DNA of 64,000 nucleotides from Neptuniibacter sp. CAU 1671. GTDB lineage: Bacteria > Pseudomonadota > Gammaproteobacteria > Pseudomonadales > Balneatricaceae. The stretch spans positions 1-64,000 of the forward strand of contig NZ_JARHUE010000009.1 of the NCBI RefSeq assembly GCF_029222905.1, read 5' to 3'. Numbering within the stretch: position 1 is the first letter of the stretch; each line of letters starts with the position of its first letter. Position numbers and translations under genes: made by a program. Below, piece after piece: positions 8,902-19,617 of this stretch. The notes below the pieces were generated by a model. The model was not told the DNA's origin, did no database searches, and was given only the letters and a program-made list of their open reading frames with translations.

Positions 8902-11628
8902 TCAATAAAACCACAAGGACCGCTTCAGCAAACGCTCCGCGCCAGCAGACTCATCTGTCACTTCAAGCGAAAACCGCCCGGTTGGCACCTCCGGCAAGGG
9001 GCCAATATCCACCCAATAGCTGCCATAACTGGCCAAAGAGCGGCGTTGTTTTTGCCAAACGACCTGCCCCTGAGGATCAACCAGTTTTATGTTCAGCTCC
9101 CGCGCCGCACCTTTGGCATACTGCAAGGTAAGTCTTGCACGCTGCGCTTTGGGCAAAATCACCTGATCACAGCTCTGATCCTGAAAAGCTTCTGAGGTCA
9201 GTTGAGCGGTGGACAACTGCGCAGGCTGAAGAAAATTGCGCTCTGCAGCCAACGCCTCAAGGATCGCATTTAACTCCAGTTCCAGTGGGTTTAGGCTCTG
9301 CTGATCCAGATGATCCATAACCCAGCGACGCCACAGTGACTGATCCAGCTTTTGCCTGATGCCGGGCTGATGCAACTCGGCCGGATTCAGTTCAGGCCAG
9401 ACGAGTGAAGTCGCTTTTAACAAACGATAGGTATCCTCGACGCCTGGCTGCTGAACCTCTTCACTGGCAACAATATATGCCAAGATCTGTTGCTCACTGC
9501 CTGTATCAATACCCGCGACATTTTTCACAGCGGTCGGATCCAGCAATCGAAACGGCAGTTGCGCCAGTCGCGTTGCCTTATCTGCCTTCAGCCACACCTC
9601 AAGCAGATACTCGCCCGGGCCCGCATAAATACCGTCCTTATCCCCCACCGGCCCCAGGTTGAAAAAGGTTAGCGTGGTTGCCCAGCCTGACTTAACCGGA
9701 CGCTCTTTCTGGTAGATCAACGCCCCTTCTTTCAACACCCGATACTGCACCTGATGGCCTCGTTTCGCCCAATAGAGGTTGAGCGCCATGCGGCCTTCAC
9801 CGCCGACGAACAGGCTGCGCACTCGATCGACCGCCAAACCCTGTTCGGTTTTAATACCTAAACGGTAACTCTTCAGGTAAGCGGCATCCAACGAGACACT
9901 CGACCGGTCAGCAAAACCCTGTAGCTGCTCCTGAAGAGCCAGGACCGATTCCGGGACCGCCTCTGACGACAGCAAGGCCGGATAAATCTGAGTCCGGCTG
10001 AACTGTGCCAGGCGGTCCCGGAAAAAACGGGTCTGCAAGCTCAGGGGCAGTTCACTCAGGTATGCGGCTTGCTGACTCTCATCCGGCTGACTCAACACAT
10101 GCTGAACAAACGCCAGGTCCTTCAGGCTATCCTGGCTCGCTGTTTGATTGAATGAACAGGCCAGCCCCACCAGATCCGTCAGTCCGGCTTCAGCCGACAC
10201 CCCAGTTTTCACTGCAGGTGGGCGCCAAAGCGGCAACAGCATGGATTCAGTCTCTATATACTGTGCCCAGAAGGCACTCATATCCTGTCCTGTGTAATCC
10301 TGCAGGGCCTGTTTGAGGGGAACCTTGCCGTTAAAACCACGGTATTTGGCATAGATTTCACGCATAAAACCGTCCAGCGATTGCGTGCCACCGCTCTGAC
10401 TTTTAATCTGGTGGGCCAACAATCGGGTTACCAGCGGTGCCTTGGTGTAGTGGATAAATTCCTTCAGCTCGGCGTTATTGATCTGCTTTTCCTGAGCCAA
10501 AGGAAAATCCAGTGAGCCCTGCTCACGACTGATCCCCTCCAGATAGCGCTGATAGAGTCTTGCCCAGCGTGGTGCGGCATCAAAGACACCTGTTTGTTGC
10601 CCGGCTTCAAGTTCAATGTAACTGGCCCAGCCTTCTAAAAACCAGTGTTCATCCGGTTCTGCAAACTGCATCCCCCAAGGCGCGTATTCATTGATTGGAT
10701 GGGCAACCCGGTGCCCGAACAACTCCCAATTCCGTTGCATAGCAGCGGCATTGCCCGGCACCATTTCATAGGCCATGCCATTGGACCAGACTGCACTCCA
10801 GATCTTGCGCCCATCCTTGGCTCTGGGGTGCCAGACAATCTGATAGGGCCCGCCCTTGACCTCATAATCAAAGCGAGTATTGAAATAACGGAACAATGTC
10901 AGGGAAGTGTCGATCAGCGACTGCTGCTCGTCCGGGCTCCAGCCCGCGTAGGTGTACAACTCAACCTGAGTATCCCCAACCTGCTCGGCATGTAACTCAA
11001 ACGGCCCCACTGCACCCAGACTCTTCTGCAGCGACTTAAACAACAGCTGCGGCTGACCATAATCGGTCACACGGTACTGATGCTTGTCCTCCGTGGGCTG
11101 CCAGGGGCTGATCACTCGGTAGTGTGACGGTAAGTCTGTGGTATCGAAACGCACCAGAATCTCTCGGATATGCGCCTGCACTTTAGGCACCAGGTAAAGC
11201 CGGCCATCAAAGGCAGCAAAGCGTTCATCGAAATTGCCCTGATGACCATGGCGGCCAAGACCACCAATGCGCATCTCATAGATCACCCTGACACGATCAT
11301 TTCTCGCACCTGCCGGGGCTTCAAGATAGCTGTATCGTCCGTCCTGATGCAGTTTGTAGGCTTGCCCGGTGGGGGTAATGGCATGCAGAGACAGCAGATC
11401 ATATTCACCCGCAACACCGCCATAAAGCGTGACCGATTGCCCCGATTTGCTGAGGGGCAGATCCATTTCAATGCGCAGACGCTGCTGTGAGGGATCAATA
11501 AAGCTGACCTGATAACGCAGAGTATCGGAAGCAAGGGGAGAATGAGCGGCAGGGTCACTGCAAGCGACCAGAATACCGCAGACAGCCAGCAGCCAAAGGC
11601 CGCTGACAAAACGACGTACACCATCCAT
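8902..11628 (-). CDS. Large lipoprotein related to M61-type metallopeptidases, probably catalytically inactive
   Basis: A 908-residue exported protein with a lipoprotein signal (lipobox LVAC, Cys at about residue 22). Residues ~40-230 look like an M61-type N-terminal beta domain. The middle part has the peptidase-like segment GHRVAHPINEY and, 22 residues after the second histidine, FLEGWASYIE. In active M1/M61 enzymes these positions read HExxH and E-G-x-x-x-Y. Here both zinc-type histidines and the third glutamate ligand are kept, but the catalytic glutamate of HExxH is arginine. The C-terminal ~100 residues look like a beta-sandwich. It lies downstream of polA on the same strand. The role is unknown; a binding or structural function is an inference. 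Confidence 0.7.
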   Translation of the reverse strand: MDGVRRFVSGLWLLAVCGILVACSDPAAHSPLASDTLRYQVSFIDPSQQRLRIEMDLPLSKSGQSVTLYGGVAGEYDLLSLHAITPTGQAYKLHQDGRYSYLEAPAGARNDRVRVIYEMRIGGLGRHGHQGNFDERFAAFDGRLYLVPKVQAHIREILVRFDTTDLPSHYRVISPWQPTEDKHQYRVTDYGQPQLLFKSLQKSLGAVGPFELHAEQVGDTQVELYTYAGWSPDEQQSLIDTSLTLFRYFNTRFDYEVKGGPYQIVWHPRAKDGRKIWSAVWSNGMAYEMVPGNAAAMQRNWELFGHRVAHPINEYAPWGMQFAEPDEHWFLEGWASYIELEAGQQTGVFDAAPRWARLYQRYLEGISREQGSLDFPLAQEKQINNAELKEFIHYTKAPLVTRLLAHQIKSQSGGTQSLDGFMREIYAKYRGFNGKVPLKQALQDYTGQDMSAFWAQYIETESMLLPLWRPPAVKTGVSAEAGLTDLVGLACSFNQTASQDSLKDLAFVQHVLSQPDESQQAAYLSELPLSLQTRFFRDRLAQFSRTQIYPALLSSEAVPESVLALQEQLQGFADRSSVSLDAAYLKSYRLGIKTEQGLAVDRVRSLFVGGEGRMALNLYWAKRGHQVQYRVLKEGALIYQKERPVKSGWATTLTFFNLGPVGDKDGIYAGPGEYLLEVWLKADKATRLAQLPFRLLDPTAVKNVAGIDTGSEQQILAYIVASEEVQQPGVEDTYRLLKATSLVWPELNPAELHQPGIRQKLDQSLWRRWVMDHLDQQSLNPLELELNAILEALAAERNFLQPAQLSTAQLTSEAFQDQSCDQVILPKAQRARLTLQYAKGAARELNIKLVDPQGQVVWQKQRRSLASYGSYWVDIGPLPEVPTGRFSLEVTDESAGAERLLKRSLWFY

Positions 11629-11717
11629 GTGTTTACAACTCCAACTAACTGACCAAGCAATCCCTGAGAGGAATAAAGGCTCGCTTATCCACCCCCGGAT
11701 TGCAAGCCTTGCTCTGC

Positions 11718-14480
11718 TTAGTGGGCCTGTTCCCAGTTATTGCCGATGCCCGCCTCAACCAGCAGCGGTACGGCCAGTTCAGCCGCTGCAGCCATGCGCT
11801 GACACACTTCAGCGGCAAAGGCATCAGCCTGATCGGCCCTGACCTCAAACACCAGTTCATCGTGAACCTGCATCACCATCCGGGCATCGAATGGTGCCTC
11901 GGCCAGCCACTGATCAATCTGCACCATAGCCCGTTTGATGATATCGGCTGCGGTACCCTGCATCGGCGCATTGATCGCTGTGCGCTCCGCCGCCTGACGA
12001 CGCATGGCATTTTTCGCTTTAATTTCAGGCAGGTAGAGGCGACGACCAAACAGGGTTTCAACATAACCACGTTCGGCGGCCTGGGTCCGGATATCATCCA
12101 TATAACGCTGCACACCCGGGTAGGTGGCAAAGTAGTGGTCGATATACTGAGCCGCTTCATTTCGACCGATACCCAGCTGTTTTGCCAGGCCAAATGCCGA
12201 CATGCCATAAATCAGGCCAAAGTTGATCGCCTTGGCACTGCGACGCTGATCGCTGGTGACTTCATCAAGCGGGGTTTTAAACACCTCTGACGCCGTGGCA
12301 CGGTGGATATCTTCCCTGGCTGAAAAGGCCTTCAGCAAGCCCTCATCCGCTGAAAGATGCGCCATGATACGCAGCTCAATCTGGGAATAATCCGCGGCCA
12401 CCAGCTTGTAACCTTCCGGAGCAATAAACGCTTGCCGGATACGCCGACCCTCAGTAGTCCGCACCGGAATATTCTGCAGGTTAGGATCGGTTGAAGACAA
12501 ACGGCCCGTGGCAGTCACCGCCTGATGGTAGGAGGTGTGGATACGCCCGGTGCCCGGATTCACCATCTGCGGCAGTTTATCGGTGTAAGTGGATTTCAGT
12601 TTGCTGAGGCTGCGGTGCTCCAGAATCAGGCGTGGCAACGGGTAATCATTGGCCAGTTCCTGTAGCACCTCCTCCGCGGTCGAGGGTACCCCTTTAGGGG
12701 TTTTCTTCACCACCGGCAGATTCTGCTCTTCAAACAGGATCTGCTGTAACTGCTTGGGTGAGCTGAGGTTAAACTCCCGTCCGGCCACCTCAAACGCTTC
12801 CCGCTCCAGTGTCACCAGACGTTCGCCAATTTCAACGCTCTGGATGGCCAGCAGCGAACTGTCCACCAGCGTGCCATTGCGTTCAATACGGGACAGCACC
12901 GGAATCAGTGGTTTTTCAATGTCGGTAAATACCGCCTGCAAGCTGGGCACAGCCAGCAGTTGCTGTTGAATTGCCTGATGTAAACGCAGGGTAATATCCG
13001 CATCTTCGGCCGCATAAGGCGCCGCCTGCTCCAGATCGATCTGGTTAAAGGTCAGCTGATTTTTACCTTTGCCGGCAATCGACTCAAACGAGATCGTGCT
13101 CTGGCCCAGAAAACGCTCGGCCAGCGAGTCCATATCATGCCGACCTGCGGTGGAGTTCAGCACATAGGACTCCAGCATGGTATCCCAGGCAATGCCCTGC
13201 AGGTTGATGCCGTAACGCGCCAGCACATTCATATCGTATTTGATGTGCTGACCCACCTTGAGGTGCTGTTCGCTTTCGAGCAGCGGCTGCATCAGCTCCA
13301 GCAGGCGTTGGCAGCTGATCTGCTCCGGTGCGCCCATGTAATCATGCCCCACCGGCACATAGGCCGCTTTGCCCGGTTCAATGGCAAAGGAAACCCCCAC
13401 CAATTCCGCTTCCATATAGTTCAGGCTGGTGGTTTCGGTATCAAAGGCAAACAGCTCGGCGGCTTCCAGTTTTTCCAGCCAGGGTTTGAGTTCCGCTTCT
13501 GTCAGAATCTGTTCGTAGTGCAGATCGACTGGCGCAATAACGGCTGTTGGCTGATCGCCGACGGGTTGTGCCGACGCTGCCGAACCACTTTCAAGTTCGT
13601 TGATCCAGCTGCGGAATTCAAACTGTTTGAACAGTTCGATCAGTGCCTCAGGATCAGGATTTGGCAGGCCAAAATCCTCGATAGACTCATGCAGGGTCAC
13701 ATCGGTTTTGATGGTGGCCAGCAGATAGGACAGTTCAGCCTCAGCCTTATGCTGCTCCAGTTTGGCCGCCATGGTTTTTGATCCACGAAAACCCAGCTCG
13801 GCAATTTTATCGAGATTGTTATACAGCGCTTCCAGACCGCCAATGCCCTGCAGCAGGGCCAGCGCGGTTTTTTCACCCACGCCGGGCACACCGGGTATGT
13901 TGTCCACCTTGTCGCCCATCAGGGCCAGAAAATCGATCACCAGAGCAGGCGGTATGCCGTATTTTTCCTCCACACCCGCCACATCCATAATCGTGTCGGT
14001 CATGGTGTTGATCAGGGTCACGTGCTGATCAACCAGCTGCGCCATATCTTTATCACCAGTGGAGATCAGCGTATCCACCTGCGCAGCGCTGGCCTGCCGG
14101 GCCAGGGTACCGATCACGTCATCGGCTTCGACGCCCTCTTCCACAATGATCGGCAGCCCCATGGCGCGGATGATCGCGTGGATTGGTTCGATCTGACTGC
14201 GCAGATCATCCGGCATCGGCGGACGGTGGGCTTTGTATTCGGTAAAGATCTCGTCGCGGAAGGTTTTGCCCTTGGCATCAAACACCACCACAACCGGACT
14301 TTTAGGGTAATCCTTGATCAGTTTGCGCAGCATTGAGGTCACCACCCGGATCGCGCCGGTGGGGATACCTTCAGAATTTCTCAGATCCGCCTGTTGTGAT
14401 GCAAAAAAAGCACGGTATAAATAGGATGAGCCGTCGACTAAAATAAGAGGTGAATGAGAGGTTTGATCATGTGGGCTCAT
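11718..14480 (-). CDS. polA: DNA polymerase I
   Basis: PolA processes Okazaki fragments and fills repair gaps. The 920-residue protein has all three domains. The N-terminal 5'-3' exonuclease begins [16 protein letters not shown]. The 3'-5' proofreading domain has an intact DxE motif (FDTETTSLN) and YAAEDAD. The polymerase domain has motif [15 protein letters not shown], motif [15 protein letters not shown] and motif [10 protein letters not shown]. All catalytic acidic residues are present, so proofreading should be active. It is divergent from the small exported-protein gene at 14571. Confidence 0.98.
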   Translation of the reverse strand: MSPHDQTSHSPLILVDGSSYLYRAFFASQQADLRNSEGIPTGAIRVVTSMLRKLIKDYPKSPVVVVFDAKGKTFRDEIFTEYKAHRPPMPDDLRSQIEPIHAIIRAMGLPIIVEEGVEADDVIGTLARQASAAQVDTLISTGDKDMAQLVDQHVTLINTMTDTIMDVAGVEEKYGIPPALVIDFLALMGDKVDNIPGVPGVGEKTALALLQGIGGLEALYNNLDKIAELGFRGSKTMAAKLEQHKAEAELSYLLATIKTDVTLHESIEDFGLPNPDPEALIELFKQFEFRSWINELESGSAASAQPVGDQPTAVIAPVDLHYEQILTEAELKPWLEKLEAAELFAFDTETTSLNYMEAELVGVSFAIEPGKAAYVPVGHDYMGAPEQISCQRLLELMQPLLESEQHLKVGQHIKYDMNVLARYGINLQGIAWDTMLESYVLNSTAGRHDMDSLAERFLGQSTISFESIAGKGKNQLTFNQIDLEQAAPYAAEDADITLRLHQAIQQQLLAVPSLQAVFTDIEKPLIPVLSRIERNGTLVDSSLLAIQSVEIGERLVTLEREAFEVAGREFNLSSPKQLQQILFEEQNLPVVKKTPKGVPSTAEEVLQELANDYPLPRLILEHRSLSKLKSTYTDKLPQMVNPGTGRIHTSYHQAVTATGRLSSTDPNLQNIPVRTTEGRRIRQAFIAPEGYKLVAADYSQIELRIMAHLSADEGLLKAFSAREDIHRATASEVFKTPLDEVTSDQRRSAKAINFGLIYGMSAFGLAKQLGIGRNEAAQYIDHYFATYPGVQRYMDDIRTQAAERGYVETLFGRRLYLPEIKAKNAMRRQAAERTAINAPMQGTAADIIKRAMVQIDQWLAEAPFDARMVMQVHDELVFEVRADQADAFAAEVCQRMAAAAELAVPLLVEAGIGNNWEQAH

Positions 14481-14570
14481 TGCGGATTCCGTATCTGTAA
14501 AGTCAGCACCCGATCATAGTCGATTCATTCCACGGTCTAAAGAAAGCGACCCTATTTATAAGGAAATGAC

Positions 14571-14852
14571 ATGAAATCTCTGCTGTTAACCGCCCTGTTA
14601 CTGGTTGTAGCCCCCTTCAGTCTGGCAGAGGTTGCACCACAGCCTGACAGTGCTGAGCCACAGATCACCATTTCACACGATGGCGACAACACCATCTATG
14701 AATACCGCGTCAACGGTGAGCTGAAAGAGATCAAAATCGAACCCAAAAACGGCAAACCTTACTATCTGGTGCCGGCACCGGGTGAAGGTGAATTCATCCG
14801 TGTTGAGGAGTCTCAGCTGCTGATTCCTAAATGGGTGTTGTTCCGCTGGTAA
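14571..14852 (+). CDS. Small exported DUF2782-family protein
   Basis: A 93-residue protein with a Sec signal peptide (MKSLLLTALLLVVAPFSLAE) and a compact domain containing ISHDGDNTIYEYRVNGELKEI and YYLVPAPGEGEF, features of DUF2782. A gene of this type stands between polA and thrB in Pseudomonas (PA5494 region). A ribosome site AAGGAA precedes the ATG. It is probably periplasmic; the function is not known. Confidence 0.8.
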   Translation: MKSLLLTALLLVVAPFSLAEVAPQPDSAEPQITISHDGDNTIYEYRVNGELKEIKIEPKNGKPYYLVPAPGEGEFIRVEESQLLIPKWVLFRW

Positions 14853-14881
14853 TTCTCTCGTTTCGATAAGCAGGTCTGACC

Positions 14882-15844
14882 TTGGCTGTATACACTGCGC
14901 TGGATGGCAAAGACATTCGTGAATTTCTCAGCACCTATGCATTGGGTGAGCTGGTCTCTTTTCGTGGCATCGAGGGGGGGATTGAAAACACTAATTATTT
15001 TGTGACCACCCAGCGCGATGAACACACCCTGCAGTTTGTGCTGACCCTGTTTGAAGAGCTGTCTCAGGATGAGCTGCCCTATTTCATTGAGTTGTGCCAG
15101 TGGCTGACTGATCGCGATATCCCGGTGCCCTACGCTATCCGCAACCGCCACGGTGTTGGCCTGCAACGGCTCAAGCAGCGACCCGCCATCATCCAGCCCC
15201 GCTTTAAGGGTGAGCACCTGGATCAGCAAGCACTAACTCCGGCCCATTGTGCCGCTATTGGTGAAGTCCTGGCCAGATTTCATCTGGCGGGACAGGACTT
15301 TTATCTGCAGCGCCAGGCCCATCGGGGCGTGTTCTGGTGGCGCCGGGAAAGCCGTCTATTGCTGCCAAAACTGGCAGCGGAAGATCAGACCCTGCTGCTG
15401 GATGCCGTCGCCGAATTTGATCGTCTGCGTGAGACCCATACTGACCTGCCTCAGGGCACCATCCATGGCGACCTGTTTCACGACAATGTGCTGTTTAACG
15501 GCACTCAGATCAGTGCCGTACTCGACCTGTACAACGCGGCCACGGCTTTTCTGCTCTACGATCTGGCGATTGTCGCCAACGACTGGTGCATCAATGAACA
15601 GGGTCTGATTGATCACGCCAAAGAAACCGCGCTGCTTGAGGCCTATGCCAGCGTTCGTCCGTTCACTGCCTCCGAGCAGGCCGCCTGGCCGGTGCTGGCA
15701 CGCAGTGCTGCCATGCGTTTCTGGCTGTCACGCCTGATCCCCTGGCTACAGGAAAACAGCACCCAGAAGCTGAAAGATCCGGATGAGATGAAGCGCGTCC
15801 TGTTGGATCGGCACGATCGTCCCTCGCAACTGCCTCAGACGTAA
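14882..15844 (+). CDS. thrB: Homoserine kinase (ThrB, APH-fold type)
   Basis: It phosphorylates homoserine to O-phosphohomoserine in threonine synthesis. This is the aminoglycoside-phosphotransferase-fold type used by pseudomonads, not the GHMP type of E. coli. Residues around 195 carry the catalytic and metal motif IHGDLFHDNVLF and then the AVLDLYNAATAFLLYDLA segment. The start appears to be a TTG at 14882; no better ATG gives the conserved MAVYTALD N-terminus. Length 320 aa is typical. It is 29 bp downstream of the DUF2782-like gene and likely co-transcribed. Confidence 0.93.
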   Translation: MAVYTALDGKDIREFLSTYALGELVSFRGIEGGIENTNYFVTTQRDEHTLQFVLTLFEELSQDELPYFIELCQWLTDRDIPVPYAIRNRHGVGLQRLKQRPAIIQPRFKGEHLDQQALTPAHCAAIGEVLARFHLAGQDFYLQRQAHRGVFWWRRESRLLLPKLAAEDQTLLLDAVAEFDRLRETHTDLPQGTIHGDLFHDNVLFNGTQISAVLDLYNAATAFLLYDLAIVANDWCINEQGLIDHAKETALLEAYASVRPFTASEQAAWPVLARSAAMRFWLSRLIPWLQENSTQKLKDPDEMKRVLLDRHDRPSQLPQT

Positions 15845-15904
15845 GGGTTATCTAACCGCAGACAGCCCGTTATAATCCTTCATCTTTGCCCAACCGAGAG
15901 CCGC

Positions 15905-18094
15905 ATGGACGTTACCCATATCATCGACAGTCTGAATGACGCCCAGCGTCATGCCGTCACCGCGCCGGTGAAAAATCTGCTGGTTCTGGCGGGCGCCGGT
16001 TCCGGCAAAACCCGGGTGCTGGTCCATCGCATCGCTTGGCTGATCCAGACCGAAGATATCTCCCCCTATTCCATCATGGCCGTGACCTTTACAAACAAGG
16101 CGGCACGGGAGATGCGCGGACGTATTGAACAACTGCTGGGCATCAACCCGCAGGGTATGTGGGTGGGCACCTTTCACGGACTGGCACACCGGTTATTGCG
16201 GGCGCACTGGCAAGATGCAGGTCTGCAGGAAAACTTCCAAATCATGGACAGCGACGATCAGCTACGCCTGATCAAACGGCTGGCCAAAGAGCTCAATCTG
16301 GACGATAAACGCTGGCCCGCTAAACAGTTCCAGTGGTACATCAACGAGAAAAAAGACGAAGGCCTGCGCGCGCGTCATGTGGATGTGCACGGCGATGTGT
16401 TTGACCGGGTGATGCTGCAGATGTATCAGGCCTATGAAGAGGCCTGTGATCGCAGCGGCATGATCGACTTTGGTGAGCTGCTGTTACGTTCACTGGAGCT
16501 GTTACGTGACCGTAATCCGGCGCTGCTGGAGCATTATCAGGATCGCTTTCGTTATGTGCTGGTGGACGAGTTTCAGGACACCAACAGCATTCAGTATGGC
16601 TGGCTAAGGCTGATCTGCGGTCAGGACCGCAAGCTGATGGCGGTGGGTGATGACGATCAGTCTATCTATGGCTGGCGCGGCGCCAAAATCGAAAATATCC
16701 AGAACCTCAACCAGCACTTCCCGGATACCGAAATGATCCGCATGGAGCAGAACTACCGCTCCACCAGCACTATTCTGGATGCCGCCAATGCGGTGATTCG
16801 CCATAACCAGGGCCGCCTTGGCAAAGAACTGCACACCGATGCAGGCCAGGGCGAAGCCATTGCACTCTACGCTGCCTTTAATGAGCAGGATGAGGCGCGT
16901 TTTATTGTCGACCAGATCAGCAAATGGGTGGACAACGGGAATCTGCGCAGTGAGTGCGCGATTCTCTACCGCTCCAACGCCCAGTCGCGGGTGATTGAGG
17001 AAGCCCTGATTCGCAGCGGCATGCCCTACCGGATCTACGGAGGTCAGCGCTTTTATGACCGGCTTGAGATCAAAAACGCACTCGCCTACATGCGTTTGCT
17101 GAGCAATCGGGACGATGACAACTCCATGGAGCGGATCATCAACGTGCCCACCCGGGGCATCGGTACCCGCACCATCGAACTGCTGCGCGAGCACGCCCGC
17201 AGCCAGAATATCTCCATGTGGCGCGCCGCCCATGAGGTGATCGGCCTGCAACGTCTGCCGGCTCGAGCCGCCAATGCCCTGCAGAGCTTTTTGACACTGA
17301 TTGATCAGATGGCGCAGGCCACCGACGATGTACTGCTGCATGAGCAGACCGAACATGTGATTCAGTACTCAGGCCTGATCGAACATCATAAAAAAGAGAA
17401 AGGCGAAAAAGCCCAGTCCCGCATCGAAAACCTTGAGGAACTGGTCACAGCGGCCAAGCAGTTCAACAGTCAGTGGGATGAATACTTCGACGAGAACTTC
17501 AACACCCCGCTGGCGGCGTTTTTAGATCAGGCGGCACTGGATGCCGGTGATGCTCAGGCGGACGAATTTCAGGACAGTGTGCAACTGATGACCCTGCACT
17601 CTGCCAAAGGGCTGGAGTTTCCACAGGTGTTTCTGGCCGGGGTTGAGGAGGGTCTTTTCCCGCACAAGATGTCCCTGGAAGAGCCGGGGCGTCTGGAGGA
17701 AGAGCGGCGCCTCTGTTACGTGGGCATCACCCGTGCCATGCAGAAACTCTTTGTCACCTATGCCGAATCCCGTCGCCTGCACGGGCAGGACAACTATAAC
17801 CGCCCCTCCCGCTTTATCCGCGAAATTCCCGACAATCTGATTGAAGAAGTGCGCCTGAATGCCACCGTCAGTCGTCCTATCACCAGTCGCAGCGGCAGTG
17901 GTTTATTTGATCAGACTCAGTCAACTTCCGATACCGGTCTGGCGCTGGGCCAGCGGGTACTGCATCAGAAGTTTGGTGAAGGTACGGTGATCAGTTTTGA
18001 GGGCAGTGGCCCGAAAGCACGGGTGCAGGTCAATTTCGACTTTGAAGGCAATAAATGGCTGGTGGTGGGGTTTGCCAACCTACAACCAATCTGA
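15905..18094 (+). CDS. uvrD: DNA helicase II (UvrD)
   Basis: A 3'-5' superfamily 1A helicase for mismatch and nucleotide-excision repair. In 729 residues it has Walker A GAGSGKTRVLVHR, motif Ia TFTNKAAREM, Walker B VDEFQDTN, motif III GDDDQSIYGWRGA, motif IV QNYRST and motifs V/VI LHSAKGLEFPQVFLAG and CYVGITRAMQK. The C-terminal tail, with GQRVLHQKFGEGTVISFEG, matches the UvrD Tudor-like RNA-polymerase-binding domain. The gene converges with the glycosyltransferase at 18100. Confidence 0.97.
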   Translation: MDVTHIIDSLNDAQRHAVTAPVKNLLVLAGAGSGKTRVLVHRIAWLIQTEDISPYSIMAVTFTNKAAREMRGRIEQLLGINPQGMWVGTFHGLAHRLLRAHWQDAGLQENFQIMDSDDQLRLIKRLAKELNLDDKRWPAKQFQWYINEKKDEGLRARHVDVHGDVFDRVMLQMYQAYEEACDRSGMIDFGELLLRSLELLRDRNPALLEHYQDRFRYVLVDEFQDTNSIQYGWLRLICGQDRKLMAVGDDDQSIYGWRGAKIENIQNLNQHFPDTEMIRMEQNYRSTSTILDAANAVIRHNQGRLGKELHTDAGQGEAIALYAAFNEQDEARFIVDQISKWVDNGNLRSECAILYRSNAQSRVIEEALIRSGMPYRIYGGQRFYDRLEIKNALAYMRLLSNRDDDNSMERIINVPTRGIGTRTIELLREHARSQNISMWRAAHEVIGLQRLPARAANALQSFLTLIDQMAQATDDVLLHEQTEHVIQYSGLIEHHKKEKGEKAQSRIENLEELVTAAKQFNSQWDEYFDENFNTPLAAFLDQAALDAGDAQADEFQDSVQLMTLHSAKGLEFPQVFLAGVEEGLFPHKMSLEEPGRLEEERRLCYVGITRAMQKLFVTYAESRRLHGQDNYNRPSRFIREIPDNLIEEVRLNATVSRPITSRSGSGLFDQTQSTSDTGLALGQRVLHQKFGEGTVISFEGSGPKARVQVNFDFEGNKWLVVGFANLQPI

Positions 18095-18099
18095 GCGGT

Positions 18100-19617
18100 C
18101 TAACGCTCTACTTTAAACACCCAGAAATAGCCAAAATCGCCCAGATACCGCATACCGTAGGCCTCAGGTTGCTGGCGAATTGCAGCCAGCAGCCTGGGAT
18201 CAAGCCGGTAACGTTGCCGGTTGTAACCGGGTTTCAGCATCAGGAAATAGCCCGGTTGGCGAATCTCTTGCAGCGCGTTGATCTTCTGGTAATTCTTGAA
18301 CTGATAGCCTGAGTAATAGGCCAGCCGACGGTCAATATTTCGGTCCGCCAGATACACCCGCTGATCTCCCACCAGCGGTAACACCTGCTCGATTGCCGCT
18401 TTCTGCTCCGCCCGGCGGTCATGATAACGCTGGCTGTTTTCCACCGTCAGATAGAGATGCGTTGCCACGATCAGAGCCAGTACGGTCCAGCCTGACCAGG
18501 GCGCGCCCTTCCAGTCCGTGAGTTTTAATACCGCCCAGGCCAGACAGACCGACAGCGGCAATACAAACACAATGGCATAGCGGATATTGCGAATCAGGGT
18601 GGTATAAGGGTCCAGCGATGTTGGCGTAAAGGACATCAGGGCAAAATAGCCAAAAAACCATAACGGGCAAAACAGCAACGCAAAGCGATACTGACGAAGC
18701 CCGACGCCGAACATGCTCAGTGCCGCGGGTACTCCCAGAAATCCCAACAGGCCAAAATACTGCCAGTTGGCAAAATCTTCCCGCAGGAACAGGGTACGCA
18801 GATAGAAAAACAGATCTTTCGGGTCCACACCGTTCAGGTTGGCCTGAAACGCCACCACCGATCGGCTCATAACCAGCCGATGCAGATAATCCCCATGCAC
18901 CTGACCAAAAATCCAGTCCTGAACCATTAATGGCAGCAGGGAGACCAGCGCCATGGCGCCCAGCAGCAGAAAATTTCGTACTGTCCAACCTCTGGCCGAT
19001 AACAGGGTCACCGCCACAATCAGCGAAATAAACAGTCCGGTAATCCGGGTCATTGCCACCAGGCCGATCGCCAGGCCGCAGAACAGAAAATAACTCAGGC
19101 GTCCGGTTGCCAGCCCTCGCAGCAGAAAAAACACTGTCGCCAGGGTAAAACATTCGAGAAAAGGCGCCACCTGTAACACATTGGCGTAGATCAGTATCAC
19201 CGGTGTGGCGCTGTAGATCAGTACCGCGAACAACGCCGTGCGCTGATCAAACAACTGGACCACAATCCGGTAAGCAAAATAGACACTGCCCATTGAGGCC
19301 AGGATCGGCATCAGCAGACTGGTCAGATCATTGACGCCAAACAACGCATAAAGCGCTGCGGTCGGCAAAAACACCAGCCAGCGCACATCAAAGATAAAAA
19401 ATGCCCGCAGATCACCATGCGCGGCCCGATCAGCCAACTGGGTGTAATACAGGTCATCGCCTTCGGCCAGACCGATAAAGTTGAACACCTTCAGAGCCAG
19501 CGCCCAGAGCAACAGCAGACAAAACACACCGTGACGCTGCCAGAAACTCACCAGCCCGACTTGCGCTGTTGGGGCAGGTCCCTGCACTAGGAACAGACGG
19601 TTAAGCGCCGCTCTCAT
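18100..19617 (-). CDS. GT-C family (PMT-like) membrane glycosyltransferase
   Basis: A 505-residue integral membrane protein with ~11-12 predicted helices. It has the first-loop acidic motif EGDDLYYTQLADRA characteristic of PMT_2/GT39-GT83-like enzymes, which transfer sugars from polyprenyl-phosphate donors on the periplasmic face. It overlaps the PAP2-like gene by 4 bp (ATGA) and lies in the same strand unit as the DPPR synthase at 20018. In that context a decaprenyl-phosphoryl-arabinose-dependent arabinosyltransferase is the best inference. The acceptor (pilin, glycan or lipid) is not visible; no pilin gene is in the window. Confidence 0.8.
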   Translation of the reverse strand: MRAALNRLFLVQGPAPTAQVGLVSFWQRHGVFCLLLLWALALKVFNFIGLAEGDDLYYTQLADRAAHGDLRAFFIFDVRWLVFLPTAALYALFGVNDLTSLLMPILASMGSVYFAYRIVVQLFDQRTALFAVLIYSATPVILIYANVLQVAPFLECFTLATVFFLLRGLATGRLSYFLFCGLAIGLVAMTRITGLFISLIVAVTLLSARGWTVRNFLLLGAMALVSLLPLMVQDWIFGQVHGDYLHRLVMSRSVVAFQANLNGVDPKDLFFYLRTLFLREDFANWQYFGLLGFLGVPAALSMFGVGLRQYRFALLFCPLWFFGYFALMSFTPTSLDPYTTLIRNIRYAIVFVLPLSVCLAWAVLKLTDWKGAPWSGWTVLALIVATHLYLTVENSQRYHDRRAEQKAAIEQVLPLVGDQRVYLADRNIDRRLAYYSGYQFKNYQKINALQEIRQPGYFLMLKPGYNRQRYRLDPRLLAAIRQQPEAYGMRYLGDFGYFWVFKVER

